From: an uncultured Eubacteriales bacterium
GTDB taxonomy: Bacteria; Bacillota; Clostridia; Oscillospirales; CAG-272
Assembly: GCA_900548735.1 (NCBI GenBank)
Contig: URMC01000016.1
Span: 1 to 25,767 of the forward strand
DNA: 25,767 nt
Direction: 5' to 3'
The position numbers and the translations under genes are program-made. Shown one piece after another: positions 21,326 to 25,767 of the stretch. The notes under the pieces were generated by a model, which was not told where the DNA came from, made no database searches, and saw only the letters and a program-made list of their open reading frames with translations. Position 1 is the stretch's first letter, and each line of letters opens with the position of its first letter.

Positions 21326-22530
21326 TATTCGTTTTCGGCGGGGGCTTTCTGTTTCATCAGCGCCCGCAGGCAGATGGTGGCAATCAGCAGTACGGCGGGC
21401 AGCGCCGTGGCAATCACGAACGGCACGCGCAGGTTTCCCCCGTTGGCGTCCGCAATTTTCCCGGCGACGGAGGGCCCCAGCAGGCACCCCACATCCCCCG
21501 CCAGCGCAAGGATGGAAAACATCGGCATCCCCCCGCCCGGGATGGATTTTGCCGCAAGACTGTAAACGCTTGGCCAGAACACACCCACTGAAAAGCCGCA
21601 CAGCGCGCACCCGGCAAGGGCAAGCAACGGCTGTGAGGAAAGCCCCGCCAGCAGATAGGAGCCGATACACAGCACGGAGGAGACCGGAATGGTGACAAAC
21701 AGAGAAACTTTCCCCCCGATCAGCCCGCCGATTAAGCGGGAGACGCCCATCAGCAGGGCAAACAGGCAGGGCCCCAGCAGGTCGCCGGTGGCTTTATCCA
21801 CGCCAAGCCCGTTTTCGGCAAAGCTGGAAGCCCACTGGCTCATCACCTGCTCCGCGGCGCCTGCGGCGGCAATCATCACGAAAAGACAGAGAAACAGCTT
21901 CATCCCAAACAGGCGCCGGAGCGGCATTCCGCCGCCCTCCTCATTCATTTCCGGCATCGGAACAACGGTGAACAGCAACGCGTCCGCAATCGGCTCCGCG
22001 GCAAGCAGGCAGGCAAGCATGCGCCAGTGCTCAATCCCGAGAAAGCGGAAAAACAGCACCGCGAGGAGGATCAGCCCCGCCTGCCCCCAGCAGTAAAAGG
22101 AGTGGAGAAAACTCATCGAGGAGGTTTTGTTTTCCGAGGGGCAGGCTTCGATCAGCGGGCTGATCAGCACCTCGGAAAGCCCGCCGCCCATGCCGCAGAG
22201 CACGGTGGCAATCGTCAGCCCCGCAAACGGGGAGGGGAAAGCCCATGGCAAAAATGCCAGCCCCACCAGCCCTGCCGCGGCAAAAATCTGCGTCAGCACC
22301 GAGATAAACCGCAGGTTGACGTGCGGCAAAAACTTGGCGGAGGAGAGGTCAATGAGCAACTGAATGGTAAAATTGATGCCGATCAGCAGGGAAATCTGTG
22401 TCAGACTGATGCCGAACTCCTGCCCGAAGCGGACAAACAACAGCGGCGAAAAATTGATGGTAATGGCTTGCGTAATGTAGCCGAGATAACACGCCTTTTT
22501 GGTGGCGGAATACGTATGTAAAAACTGCAT
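21325..22530 (-). CDS. Major facilitator superfamily transporter
   Basis: A 401-residue protein from the ATG at 22530 with AAAGAAAGG upstream; a TTG at 22548 is a weaker alternative. About 12 hydrophobic segments are visible in two halves, with a hydrophilic central loop around PMPEMNEEGGGMPLRR. Typical features are a small-residue-rich early helix, LCGMGGGLSEVLISPLIEACP in the first half and FALLMGVSRLIGGLIGG in the second. The substrate is not evident; no drug-resistance or sugar signature is decisive. It lies 89 nt after the CDF gene, with a palindromic element in the gap, and ends in a strong terminator, so it is probably the last gene of the MBOAT-CDF-MFS transcript. Confidence 0.88.
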   Translation of the reverse strand: MQFLHTYSATKKACYLGYITQAITINFSPLLFVRFGQEFGISLTQISLLIGINFTIQLLIDLSSAKFLPHVNLRFISVLTQIFAAAGLVGLAFLPWAFPSPFAGLTIATVLCGMGGGLSEVLISPLIEACPSENKTSSMSFLHSFYCWGQAGLILLAVLFFRFLGIEHWRMLACLLAAEPIADALLFTVVPMPEMNEEGGGMPLRRLFGMKLFLCLFVMIAAAGAAEQVMSQWASSFAENGLGVDKATGDLLGPCLFALLMGVSRLIGGLIGGKVSLFVTIPVSSVLCIGSYLLAGLSSQPLLALAGCALCGFSVGVFWPSVYSLAAKSIPGGGMPMFSILALAGDVGCLLGPSVAGKIADANGGNLRVPFVIATALPAVLLIATICLRALMKQKAPAENE

Positions 22531-22551
22531 GGTAAACCTTTCTTTCAAATC

Positions 22552-22590
22552 AGTCTGACAGGCGGGTTCGGTTATCTCCTGTCAGGCTAA
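22552..22590. repeat. CTGACAGG palindromic element, copy C
   Basis: AGTCTGACAGG (22552-22562) pairs with CCTGTCAGGCT (22578-22588), with one G-T wobble, around a loop containing CGGGTTCGG. It is nearly identical to copy A but 3-4 bases shorter in the spacer, and it fills the gap between the CDF and MFS genes, where it could process or attenuate the shared mRNA. Confidence 0.72.
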
Positions 22591-22619
22591 GGAGGGATAC
22601 GGTATGAGAAACACAGGGG

Positions 22620-23792
22620 TCAGACCCTGTCTACTGTGATAACAGTGTAAAAGCGCGGATCCTCTTTGCCGATCATTTCGGCAAGTTTTTCACGGATGTC
22701 GCGGTCGGTCAGCGCCGCCTCAAACGGCGCCGCCACATCAAAAATGAGATTGGTGTGCGTGGTGCCCGGCACCATGCGGAAATCGTGAATCCGGAGCCGG
22801 GGGTCAAGGGTTTTTGCAAAGCGCTCGGTTTTTTCTTTCCATTCTTCCAGCACCGGGTCGTCGGTCACGATGGGGTCTAAATGCACGGTGCAGGAGATAC
22901 GGTGCTCGTCATACAGGCGCTTTTCAATCAAATCCACCGTGTCGTGCGTGGCGAAAATGTCTTTTTTACCGTCTACCTCCGCGTGAAAGGAGGCAAACGT
23001 ATAGCCCTTGCCGTAGCTGTGCACCATCAGGTCGTGGATGCCCAAGATTTCCGGGTATTCTGCCACCATCTCGCGGATGGTCTGCAGAATTTTCGGGTCG
23101 GGCGCGCCCCCGATCAGCGAGTTTTTGGTGTCGTTCAGCACGCGCAACCCCGCCATCAGAATCAGCACTGCCACCGCCAGCCCCATCACGGGGTCGGCAT
23201 ACGGGCGCGCCGCCTCCGGCAAAATAAGCGCCGCAAGGTTGGCAAGTAACACCGCGCCGGTGGCAATCGCATCCGACAGGCTGTCGGCGGAGGTGGCGCG
23301 CAAAACCTCGGAGTCCAGTTTCTTCCCCCATTTGCGGTTGAAAAAACACATCCATAATTTACAAAGCACGGAGCCGCCAAGCACCGCAAAAGTCAGCACA
23401 TCCGGGGTGACAGGCACCGGGGAGATTAGCTTTTTCACGGAGCTTTTGACCAGCTCCGCCCCGACAAGAAGCACGAAAAAGGAGATGATCATGGAGGCGA
23501 TGTATTCCATGCGGGCGTGCCCGTATGGGTGCCCGCGGTCGGCGGGCTTGGCGGAAATGCGGAAGGAGACCAGAGAAATGACGGAGGAGCCGGCGTCCGA
23601 GAGGTTGTTGACTGCGTCTGCCCGCACGGAAAGCGAGCCGCAAAGCACGCCGACCGTGAATTTTGCCGCAAACAGCAGGAGGTTCATCAGAATGCCGACT
23701 ACGGCGGAAAGCGTGCCTGCCACGCGGCGCACCGCGGGGTCGTTTACGTCATCCGGGTCGCGGACGAAGCGGCGTAAAACAAGACGGAACAT
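22620..23792 (-). CDS. Cation diffusion facilitator metal exporter with duplicated C-terminal domain
   Basis: A 390-residue transporter from the ATG at 23792 with AAAGGAGG 7 nt upstream. Six membrane helices occupy roughly residues 25-220. The metal site on TM2 reads N62-x3-D66 (VNNLSD) and on TM5 D170-x3-D174 (DSLSD), so the first ligand is Asn instead of Asp or His. An N-D/D-D site is, as I recall, associated with manganese-type CDFs such as MntE, so Mn export is a reasonable but unproven guess. The cytoplasmic part has a ferredoxin-like dimerisation domain (LGIHDLMVHSYGKGYTFASF) and then a second similar unit (LRIHDFRMVPGTTHTNLIF) reaching the C-terminus. It lies 30 nt after the MBOAT gene, probably in the same operon. 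Confidence 0.92.
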   Translation of the reverse strand: MFRLVLRRFVRDPDDVNDPAVRRVAGTLSAVVGILMNLLLFAAKFTVGVLCGSLSVRADAVNNLSDAGSSVISLVSFRISAKPADRGHPYGHARMEYIASMIISFFVLLVGAELVKSSVKKLISPVPVTPDVLTFAVLGGSVLCKLWMCFFNRKWGKKLDSEVLRATSADSLSDAIATGAVLLANLAALILPEAARPYADPVMGLAVAVLILMAGLRVLNDTKNSLIGGAPDPKILQTIREMVAEYPEILGIHDLMVHSYGKGYTFASFHAEVDGKKDIFATHDTVDLIEKRLYDEHRISCTVHLDPIVTDDPVLEEWKEKTERFAKTLDPRLRIHDFRMVPGTTHTNLIFDVAAPFEAALTDRDIREKLAEMIGKEDPRFYTVITVDRV

Positions 23793-23822
23793 CAGAAAAC
23801 CTCCTTTCAAAATTTTAAAACA

Positions 23823-25223
23823 TTAAAAGCGGAAATACAGAAACGGGTTGTATCCGGCGTCCGCCAGATAGGAAACGGCAAGCACCATGCCGGCAAGCGG
23901 AAGCACCACCTCTGCCCACGCGGTGCGGCGGGCGGAGAACAGGCGGCGGGCAAGGCGCCGGGGCAGGGGCGTGGAGCCGATGGCGCAAAGCGCGAGAAAC
24001 GGCAGGTGGCGCACGAAGTCATACGCGTCGTTTCCGTGTGCAAACCCGGAAAAACCGAACAGCGCCGGGAAAAAGCGGCGAAAACCGGTGAAAGTAAGCG
24101 CCGCACTGCTGCCGTCAAAGGCAAAAATCAGCCAGCCGAAGAGGATTCCGGCAAGCGCAATCACGCGGCAGACCCCGCACGGCAGGCGGGCAAAGGCTTT
24201 TTTCAGCACAAATTTTTCGGCAATCAGCAAAAAGAACCAATAAATGCCCCAAAGCAGAAAGTTGATTGCCGCGCCGTGCCAGAGCCCGGTCAGCGCCCAG
24301 ACCACAAACAGGTTAAGCACGGTGCGCGCCGCCCCCTTGCGGTTGCCGCCGAGCGGGATATAGACATATTCGCGAAAAAACGAGGAAAGCGTGATGTGCC
24401 AGCGCCGCCAAAAGTCGGTAAAACTCACAGCGGTATAGGGGTAATTGAAGTTTTCGGGGAAGGTGAAGCCGAAAATTGCCCCCAGCCCCAGCGCCATATC
24501 CGAATAGCCGGAAAAATCAAAGTAAATCTGAAACGAAAAACCAAAAAGAGCCAGCCACGTGTTGAGAAACGAGAGGTTTCCGCCCTTCAGCACCCCGGTA
24601 AAAAGCGCCCCGGCGGAGTTGGCAAGCAACACTTTTTTGCAAAGCCCCGCCGCAAAGCGGCGCGCCCCTGCCGCGGCGCGCGCGGCGGTGTGGGAGCGCG
24701 CCTGCAGCTCCCCTGCCACATCCGAGTAGCGGACGATCGGTCCCGCCACCAGCTGGGGGAAAAGCGCCACGTAAGTGCCGAAGGTAGCGGGGTTTTTCTC
24801 CGCTGCCACGTCCCCCCGGTAGACGTCCACCACGTAGGAGAGCGCCTGAAACGTGTAAAATGAAATACCCAGCGGCAGGCGGACAGAGGGGAACGGAAGG
24901 GAGCACAGCGCCGCCAGCGCCCCCGCGTATTTATAAAAAAAGAGCAGAAACAGATTCACGCCCACGGCAAGCGCCAGCGCCGCGCGGCGGTGCCGGCAGC
25001 GGGGCATCCACAGCCCGAAGAGGAAGTTGGCAAGAATGGTGCCGAGCATTAAAAAGACATAGACCGGCTCCCCCCACGCGTAGAAAAGCAGGCTCATCAA
25101 TAAGAGGATCGCGTTCCGCGCGGCAAGCCGCCGGCGGGGCGGCAGACACAGCGGCAGGAGAAAATAGAGAACCAGCACCGCCGGCAGAAAAACAAACAGA
25201 AACGTATAGGAAGAAAAAAGCAT
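23823..25223 (-). CDS. MBOAT-family O-acyltransferase with intact active site
   Basis: A 466-residue polytopic membrane enzyme of the AlgI/DltB/PatA type, which moves acyl groups across the membrane to a surface glycan or polymer. The ATG at 25223 follows GGGGG by 4-5 nt; the frame to 25268 has no better start. Family landmarks are all present: MLFSSYTFLFVFLP, LPLGISFYTFQALSYVVDVYRG (117-138), AGPIVRYSD (160-168), YFDFSGYSDMALGLG (234-248), FWRRWHITLSSFFREYVYIPLGG (271-293, H276) and GLWHGAAINFLLWG (313-326, H316). Such proteins normally work with an AlgJ/DHHW-type extracytoplasmic acetyltransferase, but no active partner is in the window: upstream is the repeat array, downstream the CDF gene. 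No clear promoter was found in 25224-25350. Confidence 0.93.
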   Translation of the reverse strand: MLFSSYTFLFVFLPAVLVLYFLLPLCLPPRRRLAARNAILLLMSLLFYAWGEPVYVFLMLGTILANFLFGLWMPRCRHRRAALALAVGVNLFLLFFYKYAGALAALCSLPFPSVRLPLGISFYTFQALSYVVDVYRGDVAAEKNPATFGTYVALFPQLVAGPIVRYSDVAGELQARSHTAARAAAGARRFAAGLCKKVLLANSAGALFTGVLKGGNLSFLNTWLALFGFSFQIYFDFSGYSDMALGLGAIFGFTFPENFNYPYTAVSFTDFWRRWHITLSSFFREYVYIPLGGNRKGAARTVLNLFVVWALTGLWHGAAINFLLWGIYWFFLLIAEKFVLKKAFARLPCGVCRVIALAGILFGWLIFAFDGSSAALTFTGFRRFFPALFGFSGFAHGNDAYDFVRHLPFLALCAIGSTPLPRRLARRLFSARRTAWAEVVLPLAGMVLAVSYLADAGYNPFLYFRF

Positions 25224-25350
25224 AAAATCCCCCGTTCGGCGAAAGAGAAATGATTTCCTCTTTATCATGCCGGAAAACCGGGTAAACTATGCACCGCCGC
25301 CCGGCGCCGCCTTGCGGATACCGCCTGCGGCGGGGGCACCTGCGGTGCGG

Positions 25351-25767
25351 CTGACAGGCTGACGCTTTACTTTGGGTGCATACGCCCAATGTCCGGCATC
25401 AGCTGCCGAAAAGTTTTTAGGGGATTTTAAGGGGGATTTTTTCAAAAACCGCCTTGCGGCGGGGCTGACAGGCTGACGCTTTACTTTGGGTGCATACGCC
25501 CAATGTCCGGCATCAGCTGCCGAAAAGTTTTTAGGGGATTTTAAGGGGGATTTTTTCAAAAACCGCCTTGCGGCGGGGCTGACAGGCTGACGCTTTACTT
25601 TGGGTGCATACGCCCAATGTCCGGCATCAGCTGCCGAAAAGTTTTTAGGGGATTTTAAGGGGGATTTTTTCAAAAACCGCCTTGCGGCGGGGCTGACAGG
25701 CTGACGCTTTACTTTGGGTGCATACGCCCAATGTCCGGCATCAGCTGCCGAAAAGTTTTTAGGGGAT
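25351..25767 (+). repeat. Tandem array of the 114-bp structured repeat, running off the window
   Basis: Units start at 25351, 25465, 25579 and 25693, all 114 bp apart; the last is cut at 75 bp by the window end. The visible copies appear identical. Each unit runs CTGACAGGCTGACGC, TTGGG/CCCAA inner hairpin, GGCATCAGC, AAAAGTTTTT, then a GGGGGATTTTTT end joined directly to the CCGCC border of the next unit, so the complete terminator hairpin of single copies is missing inside the array. The 25224-25350 leader holds only GC-rich mini-palindromes. There are no unique spacers, so it is not a CRISPR. Confidence 0.93.

Noticed and set aside
24006..24863. 285-residue plus-strand frame
   Set aside because: Antisense shadow of the intact MBOAT gene.
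25287..25673. Minus-strand open frame encoding perfect 38-residue repeats
   Set aside because: The repeat period of 114 is divisible by three, so any stop-free frame stays open. In the diverged copies at 9437-9679 and 19499-19640 the same frame has a TAA after KSPL, and there is no ribosome binding site.
25351..25767. CRISPR array
   Set aside because: Units are joined directly without unique spacers, the unit is 114 bp, and no cas gene is near.

Overview
The window reads as chromosomal DNA of a GC-rich, gut-type member of the Firmicutes, class Clostridia. The evidence is: strong sigma-A promoters (TTGACA/TATAAT with 17-18 bp spacing, several with an extended TGn -10), AAAGGAGG-type ribosome binding sites, TTG and GTG starts, a type III glutamine synthetase, a PlsY acyltransferase, a Mbeg1-like lipase-fold protein, AraC regulators beside glycan genes, and intergenic regions crowded with short palindromic repeats. 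Order or genus cannot be fixed from the sequence; an Oscillospirales- or Christensenellales-like lineage is a guess. I saw no rRNA, tRNA, CRISPR array, transposase or phage gene.

Left block (1-4965, minus strand): a compact five-gene operon read leftwards from a promoter at 5036-5064. It encodes an MBOAT-fold membrane protein, an AlgJ/DHHW-like membrane-anchored protein, a PAP2 phosphatase, PlsY and a class I methyltransferase that leaves the window. Gaps are 14, 3 and 12 nt, then a GTGA overlap. Both members of the MBOAT/AlgJ-like pair appear to have lost their catalytic residues while keeping fold and reading frame. An ordinary-looking MBOAT with both histidines lies at 23823-25223, so the comparison can be made inside the window. 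This pair is the best candidate here for an undescribed system.

Centre-left (5092-9415): a divergent COG2509 FAD protein, a sugar-nucleotidyltransferase-type gene, then an AraC regulator divergent from thuA. The last two share a 33-bp palindromic double promoter.

Centre (10110-16190): an AraC regulator divergent from a three-gene unit. That unit is a cytoplasmic GH30 glycoside hydrolase, a 36-residue acidic-tailed peptide and a 1226-residue secreted protein (beta-helix, unnamed domain, sialate O-acetylesterase-type SGNH domain, second short beta-helix). This looks like a small glycan-response locus without a transporter of its own.

Centre-right (16550-19476): a PAP2-type phosphatase and type III glutamine synthetase, transcribed back to back from two strong promoters.

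Right block (20125-25223, minus strand): an MBOAT acyltransferase, a CDF metal exporter with a duplicated cytoplasmic domain, an MFS transporter and a Mbeg1-like hydrolase.

Between blocks lie repeat-rich spacers at 9416-10109, 16191-16549, 19477-20124 and 25224-25767. They carry a structured repeat of about 114 bp that often ends in a bidirectional terminator, at least one MITE-like composite repeat, and a CTGACAGG palindromic element. At the right edge the 114-bp unit forms a near-perfect tandem array that runs off the window.
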